Shown here in pieces: positions 26,913-35,275 of a DNA stretch of 64,000 bases. The number at the start of each line of letters is the position of its first letter. Position 1 is the first letter of the stretch. The stretch covers positions 1 through 64,000 of the forward strand of contig CAUAFT010000004.1 of the NCBI GenBank assembly GCA_958428365.1. Reading direction: 5' to 3'. The notes under the pieces were generated by a model that made no database searches, had not been told where the DNA came from, and saw nothing but the letters and a program-made list of their open reading frames with translations. A program made the translations under genes and the position numbers. The stretch comes from an uncultured Lachnospiraceae bacterium. Lineage in GTDB: Bacteria > Bacillota > Clostridia > Lachnospirales > Lachnospiraceae.

Positions 26913-27050
26913 GTCAACCTCTCCTTTTATCGTTCTTTCTATTATGGACTCTGTTTCCGATAAACATTCAGCGGATCTGCTCTCTTATATCCTCTGTTGG
27001 CAGCGACCGCTCCTCTATCCATATCTATTATACTCCCATCTGTCAAGAAT

Positions 27051-28784
27051 CTAACTCTCAAACTGCATGCTATACAGTCCCTCGTAGATTCCCCGCTTTG
27101 CGATCAGCTCCTCATGGGTTCCCTCTTCCTCAATGCCCTTCTCCGTCAGCACCAGAATCTTCTTCGCATTTCTTATGGTAGAAAGTCTGTGGGCGATGAC
27201 AAAGGTGGTGCGGTTCTTCGCCAGTTTTTCCAGGGATTCCTGTACTACCCGCTCGCTCTCATTGTCCAGCGCCGAAGTTGCCTCATCAAAGATCAGGATC
27301 GGTGGATTTTTCAAAAATACCCTGGCAATGGAAAGACGCTGCTTCTGTCCTCCCGATAACTTCACACCCCTCTGTCCGATGTCGGTGTCATAGCCGTCCG
27401 GCAGGGACATGATAAAATCATGGGCATTGGCATTTTTTGCTGCTTCTATGACTTCCTCTCTGGTGGCGTCCGGTCTTCCATAGGCAATATTATCGAATAC
27501 CGTTCCCACAAAGAGATATACGTCCTGCTGTACGATTCCCACATGATCCCGCAGGCTCTTTAAGGTCAGATCCCGCACATCCTTCCCGTCGATCTTCACG
27601 CTTCCTCCCGTCACATCATAGAACCGCGGGATCAGATTGCAGAGGGTGGTCTTGCCCGCACCGGAGGATCCCACCAATGCCAGATATTCCCCGGCGTCCA
27701 CATGGAGATCAATGTGGCTTAGTACTTTCTCCGTATTTTCCTCATACTGGAAGGACACATTTTCAAAGTCGATGGTTCCCTTCACATCCCGTAACTCCTC
27801 CGAGCCCTGACTGTCCTGAATATCCGGCTCAATGGCAAGAATCTCCTGGAACCGCTCATATCCCGAATAGCCGTTCTGGAACATTTCAGCAAAATCGATC
27901 ATGGTTCGCACCGGATCCGTCATAATACTGATGTACAATAAAAAGGTCACCAGATCCGTCACACTGACCTGAGATCTCGTAATCAAAATTCCTCCCACCA
28001 CAAACACGATGACCGTAATCATATTAATAAAGGCGGTAAGTCCTGAATGATAGCCTCCCATATAATGATAGCTGTTCTTTTTCGCCTCCAAAAATCCGTC
28101 GTTGCCGATCTTGAACTTCCGCTCCTCCACATCCTCGTTGGCAAAGGACTTCACCACACGGATCCCCGACAGGTTGTCCTCGATCTGGGCGTTGATCTCC
28201 GCAATCTTCACACGATTTCTGGCAAAGGCTTTTTTCATCCTGCGGTTAAAAAACCATGCATAGGCAAACATTACCGGAATCAATGCAAAGGCCGCCAGCG
28301 TCAGCTTCGGGCTGATGGTCATCAGGATCACAAAGGCCCCCGCAAACTTCATAATGGAGATCACCACATTCTCCGGCCCGTGGTGCAAAAGCTCCGTAAT
28401 GTCAAATAGATCCGCCGTGATCCTGGACAGGAGCTGTCCCACCTTCTGATTATCATAAAAAGAAAACGGCAGCTTCTGATAATGGGCGAAGATCTCCGCC
28501 CTCATATCATACTCGATCTGTGCGCCCATCACATGTCCGTAATTTGCAATAAAATAATTGCAGTAGCACTGGAACAGGATCAATACCGTCATGATCCCTC
28601 CCAGCATCAAAATCGTATGTAACGCCTCCTGCGGCTCTTGATAGATAACCGTGGATGTAATATAACGAACCACCAGTGGAATCAGCAGAGTAATCAAAGA
28701 TGCCATGATCGCGAAAAACATATCCGCAAAAAAGATCTTTTTATATGGCTTATAATAAGAAAACATACTCTTTTTCTTCTTCAC
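27051..28784 (-). CDS. ABC exporter, fused membrane and ATPase domains
   Basis: 577 residues from a GTG at 28784 with AGGAGG upstream; an in-frame ATG 63 bases earlier (28847) lacks such a site. Six membrane spans lie in the first 310 residues. The ATPase follows with Walker A GSSGAGKTT (about 370), signature KLSGGQKQR, Walker B LIFDEATSALD and the switch His in IAHRLS. It works as a homodimer, or as a heterodimer with a partner not present here, exporting lipids, drugs or peptides. Confidence 0.9.
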   Translation of the reverse strand: MKKKKSMFSYYKPYKKIFFADMFFAIMASLITLLIPLVVRYITSTVIYQEPQEALHTILMLGGIMTVLILFQCYCNYFIANYGHVMGAQIEYDMRAEIFAHYQKLPFSFYDNQKVGQLLSRITADLFDITELLHHGPENVVISIMKFAGAFVILMTISPKLTLAAFALIPVMFAYAWFFNRRMKKAFARNRVKIAEINAQIEDNLSGIRVVKSFANEDVEERKFKIGNDGFLEAKKNSYHYMGGYHSGLTAFINMITVIVFVVGGILITRSQVSVTDLVTFLLYISIMTDPVRTMIDFAEMFQNGYSGYERFQEILAIEPDIQDSQGSEELRDVKGTIDFENVSFQYEENTEKVLSHIDLHVDAGEYLALVGSSGAGKTTLCNLIPRFYDVTGGSVKIDGKDVRDLTLKSLRDHVGIVQQDVYLFVGTVFDNIAYGRPDATREEVIEAAKNANAHDFIMSLPDGYDTDIGQRGVKLSGGQKQRLSIARVFLKNPPILIFDEATSALDNESERVVQESLEKLAKNRTTFVIAHRLSTIRNAKKILVLTEKGIEEEGTHEELIAKRGIYEGLYSMQFES

Positions 28785-28832
28785 TTTTTCACTTCCTCCT
28801 TTTTTTACAATAGAATTTATCATACCTTCTTT

Positions 28833-28861
28833 TTGCCGTAATTGCAAGTTTGTGCTAAAAT
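28833..28861 (+). promoter_or_regulatory. Promoter of the LUD-domain gene
   Basis: TTGCCG, 17-base spacer, TAAAAT on the plus strand; the leader would be about 130 bases. Confidence 0.5.
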
Positions 28862-28996
28862 GTTCAGGAAAACAATGAAATGTACAAAATCATCAACGTA
28901 CATCCCAGACCAAATAACAAATCGCCTGCTTACAGACAAGCTCGGCAAAGATCCAAGTGTCAAAAACATCACAAATCAGAACAGGAGGAACCTCAC

Positions 28997-29635
28997 ATGA
29001 ATCCAAAACAGACTTTTTATGAGAACCAGGCAAAAACCATCATCGACCACTTAAAAAAGCGCCAGATGGACGGCTGCTACTGTCCAACCGCTGCCGACGC
29101 TGTCAAAAAAGCCATGGAGCTGATCCCGGCAGACTGCAGCGTCACCTTCGGCGGTTCCATGACCTTGAATGAATCCGGCATTATGGCGGCCTTACAGTCC
29201 AGAGAGGACATCACCTTTTACGACCGCTCCAAAGCATCCACCCCGGAGGAAGTCCAGAAGATCTACCGTCAGGCATTTTCCTGCGATTACTATCTCATGA
29301 GCACCAATGCCATTACCTTAGAGGGAGAGCTTGTGAACATTGATGGAAACGGCAACCGTGTGGCAGCCCTGGCTTTCGGACCATCTAATGTCCTCATTGT
29401 CTGCGGTATGAATAAGGTGGCGGTCAGCACCGAGGAAGCCATCGCCAGAGCCCGCAACATCGCCGCTCCGCCTAACTGCAACCGCTTAGGACGCAAGACC
29501 CCGTGTTCCGTCACTGGAATCTGCGGCGACTGCCTCTCCCCGGACTGTATCTGTAACCATACCGTTATTACCAGAAGAAGCGGTACACCGGGACGCATCA
29601 AGGTATTGCTGGTTGGGGAAGAGCTGGGATATTAA
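28997..29635 (+). CDS. LUD-domain (lactate utilisation LutC-like) protein
   Basis: 212 residues from the ATG at 28997 with AGGAGG upstream; the frame is open further upstream but without a ribosome site. LUD signs: VTFGGSMTLNESGIM (about 52-66) and the C-terminal LIVCGMNKVA with a Cys cluster (CSVTGICGDCLSPDCICN) that could bind Fe-S or metal. LutC-type proteins form lactate oxidation complexes with LutA and LutB, but neither is adjacent, so its role is open. Single-gene unit. Confidence 0.85.
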   Translation: MNPKQTFYENQAKTIIDHLKKRQMDGCYCPTAADAVKKAMELIPADCSVTFGGSMTLNESGIMAALQSREDITFYDRSKASTPEEVQKIYRQAFSCDYYLMSTNAITLEGELVNIDGNGNRVAALAFGPSNVLIVCGMNKVAVSTEEAIARARNIAAPPNCNRLGRKTPCSVTGICGDCLSPDCICNHTVITRRSGTPGRIKVLLVGEELGY

Positions 29636-29642
29636 GAATAAA

Positions 29643-29741
29643 AAAGGCATCTGTCCATGATCTGATATGATCCCCTTAAGTAGATCTTACATTTTTCCCA
29701 TGTCTACTTAAGGAGGCGTCTCACCATGGATAGCTGCCTTT
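29643..29741. terminator. Large imperfect hairpin between convergent genes
   Basis: Outer arms 29643-29659 and 29725-29741 pair with three mismatches. Inner arms CCTTAAGTAGA (29674-29684) and TCTACTTAAGG (29703-29713) pair perfectly. T-runs lie outside both ends, fitting a bidirectional terminator for the LUD gene and greA, although the size recalls a small mobile palindrome. Confidence 0.6.
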
Positions 29742-29776
29742 ATATTTTCTACAATTATCTTACCAAAATAACCGCC

Positions 29777-30280
29777 TTAATACTTCCGAATACTGTCCTC
29801 ATCCTCATCCGTGGACTTCTCGATCTCCCTGATCTGAAGATAATACCCCGCATTCTCATTCACCTTCACATAGACCCGGTCGCCGACTCTGGCTCCCCTG
29901 ACAGCTTTGCCGATGGGAGACTCAATGCTGATGTAGTTCTTCAGGGAATTGCCCCGGACACTGGTCACCAACTTATAGACCTCCGTCTCATCGTCATCCT
30001 CAAAATAAACCGTCACCTTATTATTCAGTCCCACCTCGTCCGCGCCGGAATCATCGGAGATGACCTTTGCCGTCTTAAGCATCCTCTCCAGATAACGGAT
30101 CCGGCTCTCGTTCTTATTCTTCTCCTTCTTCGCCGCATGGTATTCAAAGTTCTCGCTCAGATCTCCCTGTGCTCTCGCCTCCTTCACGGATTCGATCAGT
30201 TCCTTGCGAAGCACCAGCTTTCGGTGTTCGATCTCTTCTTCAATCTTCTGCACATCGCTCTTTGTAAGCTGTTCTCTCAT
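29777..30280 (-). CDS. greA: GreA-type transcription elongation factor
   Basis: 167 residues from the ATG at 30280 (MREQLTKSDVQKIEEE); an upstream start at 30313 would add 11 residues without a good ribosome site. N-terminal coiled coil about 1-75, including the acidic tip region DLSENFEYHAAK, then the FKBP-like C-terminal domain (YISIESPIGKAVRGARVGD). It rescues backtracked RNA polymerase by stimulating transcript cleavage. The C-terminal tail is acidic and longer than usual. Confidence 0.9.
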   Translation of the reverse strand: MREQLTKSDVQKIEEEIEHRKLVLRKELIESVKEARAQGDLSENFEYHAAKKEKNKNESRIRYLERMLKTAKVISDDSGADEVGLNNKVTVYFEDDDETEVYKLVTSVRGNSLKNYISIESPIGKAVRGARVGDRVYVKVNENAGYYLQIREIEKSTDEDEDSIRKY

Positions 30281-30397
30281 ATCTCCATCCCTTTTCCATT
30301 CTAAAATAATCAAACTGTTATCATATAACCTGCCATACAGGCAGTCCTCACTGACTTTCCTGCACCGCCTGCGTCCTGGCAGATGTCTGACTTTCTA

Positions 30398-32167
30398 TTA
30401 CATCTTCTCCGGCGCCTCAAATCCCAGAAGGTCGATACAGGTCTCCAATACCGACTTCGTCAGCTCTAAAAGACGAATATACCCCGCCTGGATCTGCTCG
30501 TCCTCCTGCGCCATGATCTTCGTCTCATGATAAAAATGATTAAAGGCATTGGACAGATCATAGATATAGGAACAGATCTTGTGAGGAGCCGTCTCCTCAT
30601 AAGCGTTTTCCATCACGGTATTGAACTTGGACAATTCTAACATCAACGCCTTTTCACTGCCGGAATGCGCCGGAAGGATCACCGCATGTTCCGCGCTCTT
30701 TCCGGCTTCCTTATATTTTGCCAGAATGGATTTGATCCGCACAATGGTATATAAGATATAAGGTCCCGTATTTCCCTCAAAAGAAGTAAAGCGATCCACA
30801 TCAAAGATATAATCCTTGGACGCCTGGTTGCTGAGATCCCCGTACTTGATGGCGGATAGCGCCACGATCTTTGAGGTCTGCTCCGCTTCCTTGGGATCCA
30901 CCGTATGATTCTCGGTAATCTTCTCAAACATCTTCTCGTTAATGCTGTCCATCAGCATTTCCAGACGCATAACGCCGCCCTCACGGGTCTTAAACGGCTT
31001 ACCGTCCTTTCCGTTCATCGTACCGAAGCCTAAGAATTTCAGCGCGGTATCTTCTTTTACAATGCCTGTTTTCTTCGCGCAGCGGAACACCTGGATAAAA
31101 TGCATCTCCTGACGTTTGTCCACCACATAGATCACCTCATCCGGTTCCTGATCCTCCATTCTCATGATCAGCGTCGCCAGATCCGTAGTGGTATACAGGG
31201 AGGCTCCGTCTGATTTCAGGATCATACAAGGGGGAATCTCCTTCGTGTCGTCCTCCCTTGCCACGTCCACTACCAGAGCTCCCTCGCTCATGTAGGCATA
31301 CCCGTCCTTTTTCAGCCGTTCCACCATAGCCGGGATATACGGCTGGGCATCGGATTCCCCTTTCCAGAGATCAAAGGAGACTTTCAGGTTCTCGTAATTT
31401 CTCTTTAAGTCCGTCACCGACACGTTTAAGATATGGGATAACAACGCCTGATATCCCCTTCTTCCCTTCTGCAGCTCCGCCGTCGCCTGCATTGCCATCT
31501 CTTTATAAGCCTCGTCCTCTTTGGATTTTCCGCTGGCAGTCGGATAGATCTCCTCCAGCTCGGAAATCGTAAACGGCGCCTCCTTCGGATATTCTCCCTC
31601 ATAATTTTCATCAAAATACGGAAGCTCCGGTTTCCGCTCCTTCAGCTCTGTGATGATCAGTCCCATCTGCAAGCCCCAGTCTCCAAGATGTACGTCCCCG
31701 ATCACATTGTGTCCCATGAATCTGCCGATCCGCTTAATACTCTCTCCAATGATGGCGGAACGCAGATGTCCCACATGAAGCGGTTTTGCCACATTCGGTC
31801 CGCCGTAATCAATGATGATGGTCTTTGGCTCCTTACTCTTTTCACAGCCGTATCTGCCCTCATCCTTTTGCATACTTACCATATAATCCGCCAGATATTC
31901 TTTGGATAAGATCAGGTTCAAAAAGCCCGGTTTGACGGACTCCGCTGATTCAAACATCTCGTTTTGCGCCAAAGCCTCCGCCACCTTGTCCGAGATCATA
32001 AAAGGGGCGCAGTGATATTCCTTTGCCGCCGCCATGGCTCCATTACACTGAAATTCGCACAGATCCGGGCGGTTGGAAAGAGTCACTCTTCCGTACTTCT
32101 TATCATAACCGCAGGATACAAAAGCCTTCGTCACTTCTTCTGTTATTACATCCAGGATTTTTTTCAT
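30398..32167 (-). CDS. argS: Arginyl-tRNA synthetase
   Basis: 589 residues. Class I synthetase motif GPNVAKPLHVGHLRS (about 123-137; HVGH is the HIGH element). The KMSKS loop is replaced by a degenerate GKPFKTREGG segment, which is normal for many ArgRS. The C-terminal anticodon-binding domain ends LLGFEAPEKM. GAGGAGAGACGAAG precedes the ATG. It has its own promoter and a hairpin near the transcript start. Confidence 0.95.
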   Translation of the reverse strand: MKKILDVITEEVTKAFVSCGYDKKYGRVTLSNRPDLCEFQCNGAMAAAKEYHCAPFMISDKVAEALAQNEMFESAESVKPGFLNLILSKEYLADYMVSMQKDEGRYGCEKSKEPKTIIIDYGGPNVAKPLHVGHLRSAIIGESIKRIGRFMGHNVIGDVHLGDWGLQMGLIITELKERKPELPYFDENYEGEYPKEAPFTISELEEIYPTASGKSKEDEAYKEMAMQATAELQKGRRGYQALLSHILNVSVTDLKRNYENLKVSFDLWKGESDAQPYIPAMVERLKKDGYAYMSEGALVVDVAREDDTKEIPPCMILKSDGASLYTTTDLATLIMRMEDQEPDEVIYVVDKRQEMHFIQVFRCAKKTGIVKEDTALKFLGFGTMNGKDGKPFKTREGGVMRLEMLMDSINEKMFEKITENHTVDPKEAEQTSKIVALSAIKYGDLSNQASKDYIFDVDRFTSFEGNTGPYILYTIVRIKSILAKYKEAGKSAEHAVILPAHSGSEKALMLELSKFNTVMENAYEETAPHKICSYIYDLSNAFNHFYHETKIMAQEDEQIQAGYIRLLELTKSVLETCIDLLGFEAPEKM

Positions 32168-32189
32168 CTTCGTCTCTCCTCTATACCAT

Positions 32190-32215
32190 AAAAGAGGGTA
32201 AGACCTCTTACCCTC
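32190..32215 (-). terminator. Hairpin at the 5' end of the argS transcript
   Basis: GAGGGTAAG pairs perfectly with CTTACCCTC around AGGT and is followed by TTTTATGG on the minus strand. It lies between the argS promoter and its start codon, so it can act as the terminator of the upstream DapF-like gene, a 5' stabiliser, or an attenuator for argS. Confidence 0.65.
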
Positions 32216-32229
32216 GTATAATCTATGAT

Positions 32230-32258
32230 ATTATAATACTTTTTGAAATCCCGCGCAA
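32230..32258 (-). promoter_or_regulatory. argS promoter
   Basis: Minus-strand TTGCGC, 17-base spacer, TATAAT. The predicted transcript start near 32223 is about 8 bases before the hairpin. Confidence 0.65.
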
Positions 32259-32328
32259 GTTCCCTGTGGAAAAAGTATCCTGTATCAGAGTAGAAAATTC
32301 CTTATCACCCGGAATATCCCCGCGTCAC

Positions 32329-32739
32329 TCAGGAAAAGAAATTCTCAGCCACCGTGTAGCTCTCATCCTCCTTCACGCCGCCTGTGAGAAAATGAGCCAT
32401 TTCCTTATTGAAAAAATGCATTTCCACTCCTCCCTGTTCGTCGCAGAGGATGAACTCATCATCCTGAATGTAACCGTCGTCCAACAGATATTTTGCAAAA
32501 ACGCAGATTCCGCCCTCGTACTGCTCCGCCTCCCTGCCGTCTCTGTCATACATCCGCACCACGATCTTCCCATCGTTTAAGATCGGTCCGTAAAGCAGTC
32601 CCGCAGCATTGCTTCCAAAGTTCCGCTTACAGAGCATTTCAATATTCCGCTCCTGCAAAAAAATATCGTTTTTATTCGGATCCAGGATCAGGTAACTGTT
32701 TCCTCTTCCCCTGTATTTTTTCAATGTAATGGTATCCAT
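32329..32739 (-). CDS. Half-length DapF-like protein lacking the catalytic Cys
   Basis: 136 residues from the ATG at 32739 (AGGAG 8 bases upstream). The sequence follows the N-terminal domain of diaminopimelate epimerase: KKYRGRGNSYLILDPNKND for KxHGxGNDfxxiD, LCKRNFGSNAAGLLYGP for CdRhfGIGADGL, and MYDRDGREAEQ for fNsDGSeaEm. The catalytic CGNGxRC is replaced by YEGGICVF, losing the first active-site Cys, and the whole C-terminal domain with the second Cys is missing. The ORF, however, is intact and has a good ribosome site, so it may be a repurposed domain rather than debris. Confidence 0.7.
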   Translation of the reverse strand: MDTITLKKYRGRGNSYLILDPNKNDIFLQERNIEMLCKRNFGSNAAGLLYGPILNDGKIVVRMYDRDGREAEQYEGGICVFAKYLLDDGYIQDDEFILCDEQGGVEMHFFNKEMAHFLTGGVKEDESYTVAENFFS

Positions 32740-32831
32740 ATCCAACACTCCTTCCAGTCCGTTTCCTATCTGATATTGATTCTATACTCTATTATATTCT
32801 CAGATTTTGCATTTTCCAGTGTGATTTGTGC

Positions 32832-32860
32832 TTGAATCCATGCAAAAAATGCTGTAGACT
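32832..32860 (+). promoter_or_regulatory. Promoter of the AraC-type regulator
   Basis: TTGAAT, 17-base spacer, TAGACT on the plus strand. Confidence 0.5.
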
Positions 32861-32913
32861 AACATAGAAATGTGTTTAGAATCATTTCACACCATCTTAA
32901 AGGAGCTTACATC

Positions 32914-33777
32914 ATGTATCCATTGGAGGAAAATCTAAAGAGCGGTTATTTACGACAGAACTTCAAGCTGTTCCATTTAAAAGACCAGACAGAAAAGACG
33001 TTCGACTTTCACTACCATGATTTCGACAAGATCATTATTTTTTTATCGGGCAAAGTCACCTATGTGGTGGAGGGAAAATCTTATCATCTGAAGCCCTGGG
33101 ACATTCTGTTAGTGCGCCATCACGATATCCACAAACCCATCATCGACAAAGACAGTGTCTATGAGCGCATTGTCATCTGGGTAAAGAATGAGTTTATCGA
33201 GCAGCAGCACCGCAAGGACTGCGACCTGTCCACCTGTTTTGAACAGAGCCTGGAAAAGAGCTTTAACCTCATCCGGGTACGTTCCTCCCTGCAATCGGAG
33301 ATAAGAACCATCATCAGCAATCTGGAGGACAGCTTAAGAAGTGAAGAATTTGGTCACGATCTGTTAAGTGATACCTACTTTTTACAGCTCTTAGTCTACA
33401 TGAACCGTGTGTTTTTAGATTCCTCCTTTTCCCAGGATGAATCTGCCCTGACCTATAACCGGCAGATCACAGAGCTGATAAAATACATCAACACCCATCT
33501 TGGAGAAGATCTGTCCAATGAGACTCTTGCCAAAAAACTGTTTTTGAGCAAATATTACCTGATGCACCGCTTTAAGGAGGAGACCGGCTACACCCTCCAC
33601 AACTATATCGAACAAAAAAGACTGCTACACGCCTCCGAATTGATCAAGGAAGGTGTACCAGTCATGAAGGCCGCACAGGAGTGCGGATTCCGGGAATATT
33701 CTACTTTTCTGCGCGCGTTCAAACGCAACTTTCATATCTCGCCGAAAGAATTACTGTCGGATGTAAATTCCCTGTGA
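32914..33777 (+). CDS. AraC-family regulator with N-terminal cupin
   Basis: 287 residues from the ATG at 32914 with AAAGGAG upstream. About 25-95 is a cupin sensor domain (FHYHDFDKIIIFLSGKVTYV, then RHHDIHKP, with possible metal-binding His). Two helix-turn-helices form the last 95 residues (LSNETLAKKLFLSKYYLMHRF and VMKAAQECGFREYSTFLRAF). The ligand is unknown. It is convergent with the small gene at 33751, overlapping it by 27 bases. Confidence 0.9.
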   Translation: MYPLEENLKSGYLRQNFKLFHLKDQTEKTFDFHYHDFDKIIIFLSGKVTYVVEGKSYHLKPWDILLVRHHDIHKPIIDKDSVYERIVIWVKNEFIEQQHRKDCDLSTCFEQSLEKSFNLIRVRSSLQSEIRTIISNLEDSLRSEEFGHDLLSDTYFLQLLVYMNRVFLDSSFSQDESALTYNRQITELIKYINTHLGEDLSNETLAKKLFLSKYYLMHRFKEETGYTLHNYIEQKRLLHASELIKEGVPVMKAAQECGFREYSTFLRAFKRNFHISPKELLSDVNSL

Positions 33778-33888
33778 TTCAATAAAATCCTGAAGTTCAT
33801 CCTGAGCATCCTGAGACCACTCAGGATTCAGGTTCTTTTCTTCTGTCTCCTGTTCCCTTGTCTTTAAGTCCTTTTCCTGTTCTTTCAT
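33751..33888 (-). CDS. Small charged protein, 45 residues
   Basis: ATG at 33888 with AGGAG 7 bases upstream; the protein begins MKEQEKDLKTREQETEEKN and contains WSQDAQDELQDFIES, a likely amphipathic helix. It follows the 33892-34272 gene by three bases, so both are likely co-transcribed. Its 3' end is antisense to the last codons of the araC-type gene. No family recognised. Confidence 0.55.
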   Translation of the reverse strand: MKEQEKDLKTREQETEEKNLNPEWSQDAQDELQDFIESQGIYIRQ

Positions 33889-33891
33889 CCT

Positions 33892-34272
33892 TTACTCCTC
33901 CTGCTTATTTTTCTCGATGACCTGATGCAGGTTCGTCTCCTTCTCAGCTAAGATCGCCTCCACCTGCTCCTTTGTCACCTCGTCGGATTCTTTTGTTCCA
34001 TAGCGGCTGGACGGCGGCAGTGAAGCCTCGTATCTGGCTCTTTCCAGAAGCTCCCTCTGCTCTCTCTCCTTCTGCATCTCCATCTCCAACACAGCGGATT
34101 GGGCGGCTTCCTCCGCCTTCAACTGATCCACGACCTCCATAGCCTTTCGCTGTTCTTCCGCCTGTCTCTGACGTTCCAGTTCTTCTCTGGTTATGTAGTT
34201 CACGTTCACCCGCTTTATGATACTGCGCTTTATCTTCTCCCGCCTATTGCGTTCATCAATCAAATCTCTCAT
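33892..34272 (-). CDS. Small helical charged protein
   Basis: 126 residues beginning MRDLIDERNRREKIKRSII, then a long Glu/Gln/Arg-rich helix (about 30-85) likely to form a coiled coil, and a C-terminal helix. GAGGG precedes the start. Cytoplasmic; no family recognised. Its position next to sigG on the opposite strand gives no firm hint of function. Confidence 0.6.
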   Translation of the reverse strand: MRDLIDERNRREKIKRSIIKRVNVNYITREELERQRQAEEQRKAMEVVDQLKAEEAAQSAVLEMEMQKEREQRELLERARYEASLPPSSRYGTKESDEVTKEQVEAILAEKETNLHQVIEKNKQEE

Positions 34273-34421
34273 AGGTACCCTCTTTTCAGTTCCTATTTTT
34301 AGTTTTATTCTATCATATCATTTTTTAAAAATAAAGATATTTTGAATAACTTTCCTGTCCAAAGCACATCCTAGTATCAGCTTCTTTTTCCTGTACATAA
34401 TTTCATTCAGGAGGACTGGTT

Positions 34422-35204
34422 ATGGCAGCATACAAGGTTGAAATCTGCGGCGTCAACACCGCAAAACTTCCCATTTTAAAGGAAAGTGAAAAAGAAGAAC
34501 TCTTCGCAAGGATCAAACAGGGAGATATGGCTGCCAGGGAGACTTACATTAAGGGCAATCTAAGACTGGTCTTAAGCGTCATCAAACGTTTTTCCAACCA
34601 CAACGAGAACGTGGACGATCTGTTCCAGATCGGATGTATCGGTCTGATCAAATCCATTGATAATTTTGACCCCACTATGGGAGTAAAATTCTCCACCTAC
34701 GCCGTTCCCATGATCATCGGCGAGATCCGAAGATATCTGCGGGACAACAACTCCATCCGGGTCAGCCGTTCTCTAAGAGACACCGCATATAAGGCGATTC
34801 ACGCAAAGGAGATCTTAACCAGAACCGCGGTGACGGAGCCGACTCTGGAGGATATTGCAAAGGAAACAGGTATCTCCAAAGAAGATATCGTCTTTGCCCT
34901 GGATGCGATCCAAAGCCCCTTAAGTCTCTATGATCCGGTCTACACCGACGGCGGGGATACCCTCTATGTCATGGATCAGATCAGCGATAAAAAGAATAAG
35001 GAAGAAAAATGGGTGGAGGAGCTTTCCTTAAACGACGCCATGGACCGCCTGAATGAAAGGGAGAACTACATCATCCGCCTGCGCTTTTTTGAGGGCAAGA
35101 CCCAGATGGAGGTGGCGGAAGAGATCCATATTTCCCAGGCTCAGGTCTCCCGTCTGGAAAAATCCGCTTTAAAAAGCATGAAAAATTATCTGACCCTGAA
35201 ATAA
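34422..35204 (+). CDS. sigG: RNA polymerase forespore sigma factor SigG
   Basis: 260 residues. MAAYKVEICGVNTAKLPIL is the conserved SigG start that binds anti-sigma factor in other spore formers. Region 2 has DLFQIGCIGLIKSIDNFDP and FSTYAVPMIIGEIRRYLRD; region 4 is MEVAEEIHISQAQVSRLEK. It directs late forespore genes. TTCAGGAGG precedes the ATG. GTATC and CATAAT 15-18 bases apart upstream resemble a sigma-F/sigma-G promoter, weakly. Confidence 0.95.
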   Translation: MAAYKVEICGVNTAKLPILKESEKEELFARIKQGDMAARETYIKGNLRLVLSVIKRFSNHNENVDDLFQIGCIGLIKSIDNFDPTMGVKFSTYAVPMIIGEIRRYLRDNNSIRVSRSLRDTAYKAIHAKEILTRTAVTEPTLEDIAKETGISKEDIVFALDAIQSPLSLYDPVYTDGGDTLYVMDQISDKKNKEEKWVEELSLNDAMDRLNERENYIIRLRFFEGKTQMEVAEEIHISQAQVSRLEKSALKSMKNYLTLK

Positions 35205-35229
35205 TCCTCAGATAAGAACCCTCAGATCT

Positions 35230-35270
35230 CTGCCCCAGAGCAGGCTCTGTAAGCCTTTGCCCTGGGGCAG
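35230..35270. terminator. Hairpin between sigG and the beta-CASP gene
   Basis: CTGCCCCAG pairs with CTGGGGCAG around 23 bases, just behind the sigG stop and 5 bases from the convergent gene's stop; the plus-strand tail is T-rich but interrupted. Confidence 0.65.
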
Positions 35271-35275
35271 TCTAT

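Noticed and set aside
26913..27050. Possible zinc (Zur) operator upstream of the His-rich CobW gene
   Set aside because: No convincing palindrome was found; only a promoter-like TTGACA is visible.
30330..30344. Small CTGCC/GGCAG hairpin between argS and greA
   Set aside because: A five-base stem without T-tract is too weak to call a terminator.
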